Origin: GCA-2730975 sp964576585
GTDB taxonomy: Bacteria > Verrucomicrobiota > Verrucomicrobiia > Opitutales > Seribacteraceae
NCBI GenBank assembly: GCA_964576585.1
Contig: CAZNWO010000002.1
Coordinates: 10,333-74,332, forward strand
DNA: 64,000 bases
Reading direction: 5' to 3'
Position numbers and translations under genes: made by a program. Below, piece by piece: positions 35,324 through 44,040 of the stretch; position 1 is the first letter of the stretch, and every line of letters starts with the position of its first letter. The notes under the pieces were generated by a model. It saw nothing but the letters and a program-made list of their open reading frames with translations, was not told where the DNA came from and made no database searches.

Positions 35324-35662
35324 TCAGACGGCTTCCTCGCCTTTTTCCCCGGTACGGATTCTCACCGCTTCTTCAACCGGCAGGACGAAGACCTTGCCGT
35401 CTCCGATCTTTCCTGTCTGTGCCGAGGAGACTATCGTGTCGACTGCCTTTGGGGCAACTTCGTCGCTCACGGCAATCTCGATCATAACCTTCGGCAGGAA
35501 GTCAATCGTGTACTCGCTACCCCTGTAGATTTCGGTATGTCCTTTCTGTCTGCCGAAGCCTTTTACTTCGGTGACGGTCATTCCTTCTATACCAATCTCA
35601 GAGAGAGCGTCCTTAACTTCTTCCAACTTGAAAGGCTTTATTATTGCTTTGATTAGTTTCAT
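35324..35662 (-). CDS. P-II nitrogen regulatory protein (copy 1)
   Basis: Trimeric signalling protein that senses 2-oxoglutarate and ATP/ADP and controls nitrogen assimilation. The 112-aa length is exact for the family. The T-loop keeps Tyr51 (EIYRGSEYTIDFLP), the uridylylation site, and the C-terminal signature appears as TGKIGDGKVFVLPVEEAVRI. It differs from copy 2 at a handful of residues only, so the two arose by duplication. A 338-bp gene-free stretch and a terminator separate it from the amtB-linked copy, so it has its own promoter. GlnB versus GlnK cannot be told from the sequence alone. Confidence 0.93.
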   Translation of the reverse strand: MKLIKAIIKPFKLEEVKDALSEIGIEGMTVTEVKGFGRQKGHTEIYRGSEYTIDFLPKVMIEIAVSDEVAPKAVDTIVSSAQTGKIGDGKVFVLPVEEAVRIRTGEKGEEAV

Positions 35663-36000
35663 GGAGCTTTGTTCTTAATTATTGTAGGGTGTAACCATTT
35701 TCACCGTGCGCGGATTGGTCAAGCCCGTTTGTCTCATCCTCCTCGCTTACGCGTATTCCGCCTGTTATGGCACTCATCATGACTGCGCCCGGGTTGTGTG
35801 GTGGCTTGAGGACAGCCAAGCGATTTCCATTCGCGTGAAAAAATGCAAGCGCCGTCTTTTTGAATTCGTTCTTGCCACGATCATTTTTAAGCTTGGTTTT
35901 TCTAGGTTTTGTTTTGCTTCAGGTACAAAAAAAGAGCCGACCAAAGCCGGCTCTTTTTAAAGTTTGCAGACCGTTTTTCGGTCTCTTCGAATTCAGAACT
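35663..36000. other. 338-bp intergenic region between the two P-II genes
   Basis: No convincing gene. The right end holds the terminator of the amtB-linked P-II gene (35929-35958). The rest must contain the promoter of P-II copy 1. A sigma-54-like TGGC...GC pair at 35803-35818 on the minus strand has correct spacing but a poor -12 element. An 84-codon plus-strand frame (35706-35960) runs into the terminator and looks accidental. Confidence 0.6.
35929..35958 (-). terminator. Rho-independent terminator after amtB-linked P-II gene
   Basis: An 11-bp perfect stem (AAAAAGAGCCG with CGGCTCTTTTT) with an 8-nt loop. It ends in T tracts in both directions, 43 bp after the stop of P-II copy 2. It closes the amtB-P-II operon. 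Confidence 0.85.
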
Positions 36001-36339
36001 TTAGATGGCCTCGTCTCCTTTCTCTGCGGTTCGAATTCGAACGGCGTCCTCGACAGGCAGCACGAAAACCTTTCCATCCCCGATTTTTCCAGTCTGGGCC
36101 GAGGTCACAATGCTCTCGACCACCTTGGGGGCGCTTTCGTCGCTTACCGCCACTTCGATCTTTACCTTGGGAAGAAAATCCACGGTGTATTCGCTTCCCC
36201 TGTAGATCTCGGTGTGTCCCTTTTGCCTGCCGAAGCCCTTGACTTCGGAGACCGTCATGCCTTCGACGCCGATCTCGGCGAGGGCGTCCTTTACTTCCTC
36301 AAGCTTGAAGGGCTTGATGATTGCTTTGATTAATTTCAT
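36001..36339 (-). CDS. glnK: P-II nitrogen regulatory protein (copy 2, amtB-linked)
   Basis: A 112-aa P-II protein with Tyr51 in EIYRGSEYTVDFLP and the C-terminal TGKIGDGKVFVLPVEDAVRI. It lies 33 bp after amtB on the same strand, the linkage that marks GlnK proteins, which plug the ammonium channel when nitrogen is plentiful. The gene order amtB then glnK is the reverse of the common glnK-amtB. It is followed by a strong terminator. The sigma-54-like promoter upstream of amtB would serve both genes. Confidence 0.93.
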   Translation of the reverse strand: MKLIKAIIKPFKLEEVKDALAEIGVEGMTVSEVKGFGRQKGHTEIYRGSEYTVDFLPKVKIEVAVSDESAPKVVESIVTSAQTGKIGDGKVFVLPVEDAVRIRTAEKGDEAI

Positions 36340-36372
36340 TTTTGAAAACCTTCTATTTCGATGATTGTAGCT

Positions 36373-37824
36373 TTAGGAGGAATAACCCGTTTCGCCATGG
36401 TCGGTTAGGTCGAGTCCAGTCTCCTCCGAATCTTCGTCAGATCTGATGCCTCCTACGATTGCTCCTGCGATCTTTAGGGCTACTACCGAGATTATGCCGC
36501 TCCAGACGATGGTGAGAATGACGCTCTTTGCTTGAATCCAAAGTTGTTCGCCTACTTGGAAGCTTTCGCCACCGTGGGCTGCATCAATCACCAGACAGCC
36601 CGTCAAGAGGGCTCCGACGATGCCGCCAACGCCGTGAACGCCGAATACGTCCAAGCTGTCGTCATATCCGAACTTAGCCTTGATGGAAGTTGCCGTCCAG
36701 TAGCAGATGACACCAGAGGCGGCTCCGATAAGCAAGGCTCCCATCGGGCCAACCGATCCCGATGCAGGGGTAATGGCTACCAGGCCGGCGACTGCGCCAG
36801 TTGCCAGTCCGACCGCAGTGGGCTTGCCCTTCGTGAACCATTCTACGAACATCCAGCTTGCGGCAGCGGTTGCGGTGGCTACTTGGGTAACGAGGAGAGC
36901 CATGCCGGCGACTCCGTCGGCCGCAAGCTCACTGCCTGCATTGAATCCGAACCATCCAACCCAGAGCATCGAAGCGCCTATCACGGTAAAGGGAACGCTG
37001 TGCGGAGCCAAGTGTGTGCTGCCGAGCCCCTTCCTTTTGCCAACTAGGATGCAGGCCACCAGTCCGGCGATTCCCGCATTGATGTGTACCACCGTGCCTC
37101 CCGCAAAGTCGATCACGCCCCAATTCGCGAAGAGTGCTCCGTCTCCGGACCACGCCATGTGGCAGATGGGAAGATAGGAGAAGGTAAACCAGAGTACGGA
37201 AAAGATGAGTACTGCGGAGAATTTCATTCTTTCGGCGAAGGCTCCGACGATCAGCGCTGGCGTGATGATTGCAAATGTCATCTGGAAGGTGATGAAGACT
37301 ACCTCAGGAATCGAACCGCTTACTGTATCAGCGTTGATGTTCGCTAGCAGGGCAGTGCCTAGACCTCCCACGAAGGAGTTGAGGTTGGTCACGCCCTCTT
37401 TCATCCCATCGGTGTTGAATGCAAGGCTATACCCGTAGATCACCCACAATATGGTAATGATGGAAGTGATGGCAAAGCATTGCACCAGGATGGAGAGGAT
37501 GTTCTTGCTTCGCACGAGCCCTCCGTAGAAGAGCGACAGTCCAGGTATAGTCATGAACAGCACAAGGGCGGTCGCAACGATCATCCAGGCGGTGTCTCCA
37601 CTGTTGATTTCGGCAGGAGGCTCCTCTGCGGCGGCAGGCTCTTGGTCTGCGGCAGGTTCAGCGGTTGCATCTGGTTCGGCTTGTGCGGGTTCGGCATCGA
37701 CTGCGGGAGTCGTGTTTGCATCGGTTGCATTTTGGGCTAGCCCAACCGAAGCAAGTGCAATCAGTCCTGAAGCGACCAAGAAAATGGCGCCTTTGAACCA
37801 TGGGATTTCTTTTTTAGCGAGCAT
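36373..37824 (-). CDS. amtB: Ammonium transporter
   Basis: Trimeric inner-membrane ammonium channel, 483 aa. It has a cleavable signal-like N-terminus (GAIFLVASGLIALASVGLAQ) and then an Ala/Glu/Pro-rich periplasmic stretch of ~45 residues before the first core helix, longer than in E. coli AmtB. The pore His pair is present in DFAGGTVVHINAG and DVFGVHGVGGIVG. The C-terminal cytoplasmic tail is acidic (RSDEDSEETGLDLTDHGETG) and would contact the P-II protein. A clear AGGAAAGGA Shine-Dalgarno precedes the ATG, and a sigma-54-like promoter lies ~60 bp upstream. Confidence 0.95.
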   Translation of the reverse strand: MLAKKEIPWFKGAIFLVASGLIALASVGLAQNATDANTTPAVDAEPAQAEPDATAEPAADQEPAAAEEPPAEINSGDTAWMIVATALVLFMTIPGLSLFYGGLVRSKNILSILVQCFAITSIITILWVIYGYSLAFNTDGMKEGVTNLNSFVGGLGTALLANINADTVSGSIPEVVFITFQMTFAIITPALIVGAFAERMKFSAVLIFSVLWFTFSYLPICHMAWSGDGALFANWGVIDFAGGTVVHINAGIAGLVACILVGKRKGLGSTHLAPHSVPFTVIGASMLWVGWFGFNAGSELAADGVAGMALLVTQVATATAAASWMFVEWFTKGKPTAVGLATGAVAGLVAITPASGSVGPMGALLIGAASGVICYWTATSIKAKFGYDDSLDVFGVHGVGGIVGALLTGCLVIDAAHGGESFQVGEQLWIQAKSVILTIVWSGIISVVALKIAGAIVGGIRSDEDSEETGLDLTDHGETGYSS

Positions 37825-37880
37825 TGGATAGTTTCCTTTCCTTTTGGTTTTTAATTGATTACAAAATCTGGGTTATAGAT

Positions 37881-37896
37881 TGCAGGAACTGCGCCA
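37881..37896 (-). promoter_or_regulatory. Sigma-54 (RpoN)-type promoter for amtB-glnK
   Basis: On the minus strand the sequence TGGCGCAGTTCCTGCA carries the invariant GG and GC of the -24/-12 promoter at the exact spacing of the consensus TGGCACG-N4-TTGCW. Three consensus positions differ. The start of transcription would fall near 37870, giving a ~45-nt leader. Nitrogen control through NtrC fits the genes. Confidence 0.65.
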
Positions 37897-38007
37897 ATGT
37901 GCCTCCGGTTGGACTTGTTGAAAAAAAAACACACAATCCACAGGCACCTCGGTAGCGTCGAGGCTCTCGACATGGCTTTCCGTTCCAAAGGCAAGGCTGG
38001 GATCGCC

Positions 38008-38033
38008 GTTTGCCTGTCTCCCGACAGGCAAAC
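38008..38033. terminator. 11-bp hairpin between aspS and amtB
   Basis: GTTTGCCTGTC and GACAGGCAAAC form a perfect 11-bp stem with a 4-nt TCCC loop, 38 bp after the aspS stop. No T tract follows on either strand, so it could end aspS by another route or act as a site in the upstream region of the sigma-54 promoter. Confidence 0.4.
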
Positions 38034-38070
38034 TCTCTAAGATTGCCCCGAAAGTAGAAGGCTTTTGAGC

Positions 38071-39861
38071 TTACTGCGGAGCTTCAGGCAATACGGAGCG
38101 AACGTGTAGGTCGCGCAATTGCTTATCCGTTGCCTTGCCGGGACTGTCGGTCATTAGGTCTTGGCCTTTTTGTGTTTTCGGAAAGGCGATGACGTCGCGA
38201 ATGCTTTCTCGGCCCGCTAGGATCGCCACTAGTCGATCGAGACCTAGGGCGATGCCGCCATGGGGAGGGGCACCGAAGGAAAAGGCTTCCAGCATGTAGC
38301 CGAAACGGCTTTGCACGACTTCCGGCGGGATTTGAAGGACGTCCTCAAACACTTTTTTCTGGACTGCGGGCTGGTGAATACGAATAGAGCCTCCTCCGAG
38401 CTCCACTCCGTTTAGCACGATGTCGTAATGCTGTCCGCGTACTCGCTTGGGATCGGAGTCGAGGTACTCGAGGTCTTCGGGTACGGGCGAAGTGAATGGG
38501 TGGTGGGAGGCGACGTAGCGGCCTTGTTCCTCGTCGTGAGTCATGAGAGGAAAGTCTATTACCCAGAGGAACTTCCAGTCGGTGGGGGAACGTTGGAGCT
38601 TGCCCCGCTTTTCCAGTAGGGTGGCGCTTTCCAAGCGAATCCGTCCGAGAATGTTGCAGGAGCTTTCCCATTCTCCGGCGGCAAAGAAAACGATGTCTCC
38701 TTCCTCGACGGCAAGATTTTCCCTCAGCGTATCTTGCTCGGCTTGGGAAAGAAACTTGAGGATGGGTGACTTCCATTCCCCGTTTTCCGACTTTATGAAC
38801 GCCAGCCCTTTTGCTCCAAGAAGTTTCGCCGTGTCCTCCAAGTGCTTGAGTTCGCCCTGAGTCAGGTCGGCGAGGCCTTTGGCATTGATGGCCTTTACTA
38901 CGCCACCGGATTGAACGGTGCCTGAGAAGACCTTGAAGTCGGACGCGGAAAAGGTTTCCGAGAAGTCGCTGATTTCCATTTCGAAGCGCATGTCGGGCTT
39001 GTCGGAACCGAACCGATTCATGGCTTCTTGGAAGGGCATGCGCAGAAAGGGGGTGTCTATATCGACGTCTAGGGTCTTCTTCCAAACCTCCCTAAGCAGA
39101 CCCTCGATTAGAGCGTACATGTCCTCACGGTCAATGAACGACATCTCGAGGTCTATTTGAGTGAATTCCGGTTGCCGGTCAGCCCTCAGGTCCTCGTCGC
39201 GGAAACAACGGGCAAGCTGGTAATACCTTTCGACGCCTGCTACCATCAGCATTTGCTTGTATTGCTGTGGGGACTGGGGCAGGGCATAGAACTTGCCCGG
39301 GCTTTGACGGCTGGGGACAAGAAACTCTCGAGCTCCTTCGGGAGTGCTCTTGAAAAGCATGGGCGTCTCGACTTCCAGAAAGTCGTTGGCGTCAAAGTAC
39401 TCCCTGATCGCCATGCAGGCTCGATGACGAAGCTTGAGCGTATTTAGGTTCGTCGGTCTCCGCAGGTCCAAGTATCGATGGGCGAGACGAAGGTCCTCGC
39501 CGACTTTTTCCGCCTCGGCATCGAGAGGGAAAGGGGGCGTGCGAGATTGGTTGTGAACCGTAAGCGATTCAACGTGTACCTCGACTTCACCCGTCGGCAA
39601 GCTTTCGTTTGTGGTTTCGGAGTCTCTTTCCCTTATCTCTCCACTCGCCTCGACTACGCTTTCCGGTTTCAGCTTCTGGAAAAGGTCGGCCAGTTCTTGG
39701 TTTTCAGGATCGAAGACGAGCTGGGTTTTGCCTTCGCGGTCGCGCAAGTCGATGAAGAAGATTCCTCCGTGATCACGTACCGAATCCACCCAGCCTATCA
39801 GGGTTGCTTGTTGTCCGGCATTCGCCTTGCGGAGTTCGTTACAGTTGTGGGTGCGTTTCAT
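38071..39861 (-). CDS. aspS: Aspartate-tRNA ligase
   Basis: Class II aminoacyl-tRNA synthetase, 596 aa, the full bacterial size. The N-terminal anticodon-binding OB fold reads LIGWVDSVRDHGGIFFIDLR; the catalytic core has class II motif 2 (FRDEDLRADRQPEFTQID) and motif 3 (GIALGLDRLVAIL), with the bacterial GAD insertion between them (GGVVKAINAKGLADLTQ region). Whether it also charges tRNA-Asn cannot be told here. It is monocistronic, with 79 bp to the next gene upstream. Confidence 0.95.
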   Translation of the reverse strand: MKRTHNCNELRKANAGQQATLIGWVDSVRDHGGIFFIDLRDREGKTQLVFDPENQELADLFQKLKPESVVEASGEIRERDSETTNESLPTGEVEVHVESLTVHNQSRTPPFPLDAEAEKVGEDLRLAHRYLDLRRPTNLNTLKLRHRACMAIREYFDANDFLEVETPMLFKSTPEGAREFLVPSRQSPGKFYALPQSPQQYKQMLMVAGVERYYQLARCFRDEDLRADRQPEFTQIDLEMSFIDREDMYALIEGLLREVWKKTLDVDIDTPFLRMPFQEAMNRFGSDKPDMRFEMEISDFSETFSASDFKVFSGTVQSGGVVKAINAKGLADLTQGELKHLEDTAKLLGAKGLAFIKSENGEWKSPILKFLSQAEQDTLRENLAVEEGDIVFFAAGEWESSCNILGRIRLESATLLEKRGKLQRSPTDWKFLWVIDFPLMTHDEEQGRYVASHHPFTSPVPEDLEYLDSDPKRVRGQHYDIVLNGVELGGGSIRIHQPAVQKKVFEDVLQIPPEVVQSRFGYMLEAFSFGAPPHGGIALGLDRLVAILAGRESIRDVIAFPKTQKGQDLMTDSPGKATDKQLRDLHVRSVLPEAPQ

Positions 39862-39940
39862 ATCGCCTAAGGTTTGGGGAAAGCCACTCTATCTTGCTTA
39901 AATCGAGCGACAAGGCAAGCGAGATGGAATCTTTTGCCTA

Positions 39941-40855
39941 CTAGCCTTGTGTTTTTTGATCTTCCAGCATTTTCTTTACAACTTTCATTTCCGAGGAAAG
40001 TTCCTCTAGCCGCTTGTGCAGGTCGTCTATTCCGTCACGAATCGGATCGGGTCGTTCCCTCCGTCGATCGATTTCATACTGCAGTGCCATCTCCGAGTTC
40101 GTCTCGTCCATGCTGTTCATGATTACTCCGATGACGAGGTTCAGGACGATCATTGTCCCGATCAGCACAAAGCTCACGAAAAACAAGGCGGCGCCGAGGG
40201 GTGAAGATGAAGGGGTAGGAGTCCATTTTACGATATCTTCCGAGGAATAACCGTAATTGTCGGATCCGTACATGTTTATGTACATGACGTCGGTCCAGTC
40301 TTCCAGGGTGACCACTCGAAAGAGCGACAAGATGGAAGTCTGAAGGTTCCTGAAATGGATGGGATCGTTCTCACCATAGAGAAAAACTGCCATTGCCCCG
40401 TAGACGTAGAACAAGAGCAATAGTAGAATACTGACGTAAAACATGGAGGGAAGGCTCTTCAAGAGGCACCCGACCAAGACCTGTAGTTTTGGAACTGCCG
40501 AGACTAGACGCAGTACTCGTAGGATGCGGGCAAGCCTAAGCACGGGAATAAAAGAACCGTCTATGGGAAGGATTGGTTCCAGAAGGCAGACCGTGACTAT
40601 GGCGAAGTCGAAAAGATTCCATGGATTACGAAAGTAATTCGACGGTTTTTTCCCCTCGGCGAGGATTTTCATGGCCGCCTCGATCGTGAATATTGCGAGG
40701 ACTATGACATCCAGAAAGCCCAAGACTTCAGCGTGCTTCTCGGCGAACCCCTTGTAGGTTTGTATGCCGACAAGGATTCCCGCCACCAGAATCGTGACCA
40801 CGATGAATCGATTGAATGGCTTGCTTTTCGTTATCGTTTTACAAATCGAGTGCAT
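39941..40855 (-). CDS. Voltage-gated cation channel, BacNav/NaChBac type with calcium-like filter
   Basis: A 304-aa single-domain channel that would assemble as a tetramer. S1-S4 form the voltage sensor, and S4 has Arg every third residue (VLRLARILRVLRLV, R107 to R116). The pore helix and filter read VVTLEDWTD (E185, D186, D189), and S6 is IVLNLVIGVIMNSMDE. The C-terminal ~30 residues (IDDLHKRLEELSSEMKVV) form the coiled coil known from BacNav channels. Sodium channels of this group have TLESW followed by neutral residues; the extra two Asp here match changes that made NavAb calcium-selective. The loop between filter and S6 is long. It is divergent from manC. Confidence 0.88.
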   Translation of the reverse strand: MHSICKTITKSKPFNRFIVVTILVAGILVGIQTYKGFAEKHAEVLGFLDVIVLAIFTIEAAMKILAEGKKPSNYFRNPWNLFDFAIVTVCLLEPILPIDGSFIPVLRLARILRVLRLVSAVPKLQVLVGCLLKSLPSMFYVSILLLLLFYVYGAMAVFLYGENDPIHFRNLQTSILSLFRVVTLEDWTDVMYINMYGSDNYGYSSEDIVKWTPTPSSSPLGAALFFVSFVLIGTMIVLNLVIGVIMNSMDETNSEMALQYEIDRRRERPDPIRDGIDDLHKRLEELSSEMKVVKKMLEDQKTQG

Positions 40856-40940
40856 GGGCGTGCTTGATTATCGTCTATGTTCGAGTCGGCAAGAGATTTT
40901 TTCTCGCCAAACGCTTCCGGCATCGTTGCCCTTTGTCGCT

Positions 40941-42029
40941 ATGGAAGAAAGATTCGTTGTCATCATGGCGGGGGGAAGCGGCGAGAGGTTTTGGCCGCAA
41001 AGTCGGCTGCGTCGTCCGAAACACTTGCTCCCGATCGTTGGGGATTCTCCTATGCTCAGGCAAACCGTCGAGCGGTTGAAGGGCCTGGTTCCTCCGGAGA
41101 ATGTTTTCGTCATAACGAATTGCGAACAACGAGAGGCCGTGCTGGAGTGCTGTCCCGAGCTCTTGCCCGAACGTGTGGTCGGGGAACCCGTCGGAAGAGA
41201 TACGGCCGCCGCAGTTGGTCTTGCAGCCATTCTCGTTAGGCGAGAAAATGCAAAGTCCGTTTTCGCAATACTGCCTGCCGATCACGTGATTGCTGATGCC
41301 GAGGGCTTTCGCTCTGTACTGGACGCCTCCTTCCAAGCTGCCGGTTCCGAGGACTTGCTTGTGACCATAGGGATTCAGCCCGACGAGCCTGCCACGGGAT
41401 ACGGCTACCTTCACCGAGGAGAACTTCACGCAGAATGCAAGGATCGTCCCGTCTACAAGGTTTCCCGTTTCGTTGAAAAGCCGGACTTGGATACTGCTCG
41501 AGGCTATCTGCAGTCTGGTGAATATCTTTGGAACGCAGGCATGTTCGTCTGGCGTCCCGAGGTGATTCTCGGCTCGATTGCGGAGCATTCTCCCGAACTC
41601 TTTGTGGGGTTGGAGGAACTGGAGTCAAAATGGTCGGACTCCGGGAGTCTTTCCGAGGCGATGGAGCGCACCTATCCTTCGCTGCAAAAAATCTCCATCG
41701 ACTTTGCGGTCATGGAAAAGGCGCAAAACGTTGCCTTGCTTGAATCGGACTTCGATTGGGACGACGTCGGCGAGTGGCCTGCAATCGCCCGGCATTTTCC
41801 CTCCGACGATTCTGGCAATGTCTTTCGAGGCGAAGGCATCGCACTGGATTCCACGGGAAACGTCACTTTCGCCGAGGATGGGCATCTCGTGGCTCTCCTG
41901 GGAGTGGATGACTTGATCGTCGTGCAGTCCGGGGACGCCACTCTCGTCTGCCGCAAGGATATGGCTCAGCGAATCAAGGAAGTGACCGGGAAGGTGTCCG
42001 AACTGCCCGGAAGTGAGGGCAAGACCTGA
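40941..42029 (+). CDS. manC: Mannose-1-phosphate guanylyltransferase
   Basis: Makes GDP-mannose from GTP and mannose 1-phosphate. The 362-aa protein begins FVVIMAGGSGERFWPQSRLR, has the PKHLLPI activator-site segment, and later FVEKPDLDTARGYLQSGEYL and WNAGMFVW. The ATG at 40941 is chosen because the frame upstream runs into the divergent channel gene without family sequence. It lacks the isomerase domain of bifunctional ManC/AlgA proteins. GDP-mannose could feed surface polysaccharides or mannosylated solutes, such as those suggested for the island at 23-30 kb. ruvX follows after 16 bp. Confidence 0.93.
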   Translation: MEERFVVIMAGGSGERFWPQSRLRRPKHLLPIVGDSPMLRQTVERLKGLVPPENVFVITNCEQREAVLECCPELLPERVVGEPVGRDTAAAVGLAAILVRRENAKSVFAILPADHVIADAEGFRSVLDASFQAAGSEDLLVTIGIQPDEPATGYGYLHRGELHAECKDRPVYKVSRFVEKPDLDTARGYLQSGEYLWNAGMFVWRPEVILGSIAEHSPELFVGLEELESKWSDSGSLSEAMERTYPSLQKISIDFAVMEKAQNVALLESDFDWDDVGEWPAIARHFPSDDSGNVFRGEGIALDSTGNVTFAEDGHLVALLGVDDLIVVQSGDATLVCRKDMAQRIKEVTGKVSELPGSEGKT

Positions 42030-42045
42030 TTCATCCTGAAAGGCA

Positions 42046-42504
42046 ATGACGAATCTTCTCGGCATCGATTACGGAAGGAAGCGAATGGGCTTGGCGTTTG
42101 CGGATGAGCTCGGCGTGGCTCTACCGCTCGAGCCCGTAGACGGTGTTGACTTCGAGCAGTGGAATGAGCAATTGGCTGCAGTGATCGAGAAACGAAAAGT
42201 TCATGAAATCATAGTCGGTTATCCCCTCAATATGGATGGTTCCGCCGGAACTCGCGCCAAGGAGGTCGATGCGTTTGCACAGACCTTGGAGAAAAGGTTT
42301 GGCCTTCCCGTCCACAAGGTTGACGAACGCCTGACCACCCATGCGGCGAAAGAGGAAATCCTTGCTGTTCATGGACGAAGGCCTGAACGGTCGAGCGGTG
42401 AACTCGACTCCGCCGCGGCAACCTTGATACTCAGGGACTTTCTCGAGGAACGTTCGCCCGCTATGCTTCCTGATCCCGAAGGTCCGGACCTTGACCATCC
42501 GTGA
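42046..42504 (+). CDS. ruvX: Pre-16S rRNA nuclease YqgF/RuvX
   Basis: RNase H-fold nuclease that matures the 16S rRNA 5' end; older names call it a Holliday junction resolvase. The 152-aa protein has the first catalytic Asp in LLGIDYGRKRMGLA, the VGYPLNMDGSAG loop, the VDERLTTHAA segment and the late Asp in ELDSAAATLIL. The stop overlaps truA as GTGA. It is second in the manC-ruvX-truA-comF-accD-folC run. Confidence 0.92.
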   Translation: MTNLLGIDYGRKRMGLAFADELGVALPLEPVDGVDFEQWNEQLAAVIEKRKVHEIIVGYPLNMDGSAGTRAKEVDAFAQTLEKRFGLPVHKVDERLTTHAAKEEILAVHGRRPERSSGELDSAAATLILRDFLEERSPAMLPDPEGPDLDHP

Positions 42505-43277
42505 GTCCCTTGGAACAGGGGAAGAGGCGTTGGCGATGCACCTGCGCATACGACGGGACCAACTTTCACGGATGGCAGTTGCAGCCTAATGGACCTTCCG
42601 TTCAAGGGGTATTGGGCACGGCCTTGGAGAAGACGCTGGGTGAAGAGGTTCGTACCGTGGGAGCCGGCCGCACGGACGCGGGAGTGCATGCCCGAGGACA
42701 GGTTTTTCACTTCGATGCAGCTTGGCGTCATGGGGAGGAGAGGTTCCTCATGGCAATGCGGACAAGGCTTCCCTCCGAGGTTCAGGTTCGAGAGATTCGT
42801 CCGGTTTCTGCAAACTTTCATGCCCTTCGTTCCTCTTTCGGCAAGCGTTACGAGTATCATGCCGTCGAGGGCTGGGCTTTCCCTCAGGATAATCGATTCG
42901 TGCATTCGCTGGAAAATCGAAAAGTCGATCTCGACGCGATGAGAGAGGCTGCTGTCCATCTTGTCGGCAAGCATGACTTTTCCGCCTTTTCCGCCTCTCG
43001 GCGTTGTGAAGACAACGAGAACCCCGTTAAGGATCTATGGCTTCTGGACGTCCTGAAAAGAGGACCTCGAGTAAAGATTACAGCGGAGGGAGGAGGCTTT
43101 CTCTACAAGATGGTTCGTAGTCTTGCGGGAGCTCTTTTCGACGTAGGTATCGGAAAGTTTCAGCCCGATGACATCAGGGAAATCTTGCTTTCCCGAAAAA
43201 GGACCCACTTGGTCGTTACCGCTCCCGCCCGAGGCTTGACTCTGGCAAAAGTATTTTACCGAAAACCCCGAAGATGA
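42501..43277 (+). CDS. truA: tRNA pseudouridine(38-40) synthase
   Basis: Converts U38-U40 of the anticodon arm to pseudouridine. The catalytic Asp is in GAGRTDAGVHARGQV. Other family segments are CAYDGTNFHGWQLQP near the start and FLYKMVRSLAGALFDVG late. The 258-aa length is normal. It starts with GTG overlapping the ruvX stop and its own stop overlaps comF as ATGA, so the three are translationally coupled. Confidence 0.95.
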   Translation: MSPLEQGKRRWRCTCAYDGTNFHGWQLQPNGPSVQGVLGTALEKTLGEEVRTVGAGRTDAGVHARGQVFHFDAAWRHGEERFLMAMRTRLPSEVQVREIRPVSANFHALRSSFGKRYEYHAVEGWAFPQDNRFVHSLENRKVDLDAMREAAVHLVGKHDFSAFSASRRCEDNENPVKDLWLLDVLKRGPRVKITAEGGGFLYKMVRSLAGALFDVGIGKFQPDDIREILLSRKRTHLVVTAPARGLTLAKVFYRKPRR

Positions 43278-44014
43278 AACTTCGTAAGCTTGCCTCAGGT
43301 CTAGCGGGAACGCTTCTGGACACCATCATGCCCCAGGATTGTCCCGGCTGTGGAGAACCTGTTGAGAGCGGACCTTGTCGGCGCCTATGCCGATGGTGTT
43401 TCAGAAGCATCGAGTGGATTCGCAGGCCTTTCTGCGAACGCTGCGGATCGCCATTGCAAGAAAGCGCTTTTTCTACCGAGGAATGTCTCCACTGTCGGGA
43501 ATTGCAGCCGTCCTTCGCTTTCGGGAGAGCGATGTTCCTGCTGACTGGGACGGGAAGAAGTTTCATTCACGGGCTCAAGTACCATGGCGACCGGTCGCTG
43601 CTCGAGGACCTGCCCGGCTTCCTTGATGAAGTGCCCGATTTCAAGGATCACTTGAAGGGTGCGGTCATCGTTCCCGTGCCTCTCCACAGACGTCGCTTGC
43701 GGTCGAGGGGTTTCAATCAGAGCGAGTGGATCGCGGAGTCCATTGCAGCATGCGACGACTTGTCTGCCGAGGTGCAGCCTCTGCTTGGTCGGGTTCGAAA
43801 TACACGGACCCAAACCAGATTGTCTCGTCCCGAGCGAATGGAGAACTTGAAAAATGCTTTTGCACTGACCTCGGGAAAGCTTTTTGATAGATGCCGAAGA
43901 ATCGTAATAGTTGATGACGTGTTTACTACCGGTGCCACTCTCGAGGCTTGTGCACGCGTTCTGCTCGAAGCCGGCGCCAAGCAAGTTCACGTCGCGACTC
44001 TCGGGCATGGCTGA
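43274..44014 (+). CDS. comF: ComF-family phosphoribosyltransferase-like protein
   Basis: A 246-aa double-zinc-ribbon plus phosphoribosyltransferase-fold protein. The N-terminal Cys pairs are CPGCGEP, CRRLCRWC, CERCGSP and CLHC; the PRPP-loop motif is IVIVDDVFTTGATLEACARV. In naturally competent bacteria ComF helps handle incoming single-stranded DNA, but the protein is widespread and its presence does not prove competence; no other com gene lies here. It overlaps truA and precedes accD by 26 bp. Confidence 0.92.
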   Translation: MKLRKLASGLAGTLLDTIMPQDCPGCGEPVESGPCRRLCRWCFRSIEWIRRPFCERCGSPLQESAFSTEECLHCRELQPSFAFGRAMFLLTGTGRSFIHGLKYHGDRSLLEDLPGFLDEVPDFKDHLKGAVIVPVPLHRRRLRSRGFNQSEWIAESIAACDDLSAEVQPLLGRVRNTRTQTRLSRPERMENLKNAFALTSGKLFDRCRRIVIVDDVFTTGATLEACARVLLEAGAKQVHVATLGHG

Positions 44015-44040
44015 AGAAAATCCAACACCGTAAGAACACC

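Noticed and set aside
35803..35818. Second sigma-54 promoter upstream of P-II copy 1
   Set aside because: GG/GC spacing is right, but the -12 element is AAGCC and the leader would be about 130 nt; too weak to call.
35706..35960. 84-codon plus-strand frame with a signal-peptide-like start
   Set aside because: It runs through the promoter region of P-II copy 1 and into the terminator stem at 35929-35958, and shows no family resemblance.
40764..40940. Extended manC N-terminus
   Set aside because: The segment overlaps the divergent channel gene and lacks family sequence; the ATG at 40941 directly precedes the AGGSGERFW motif.
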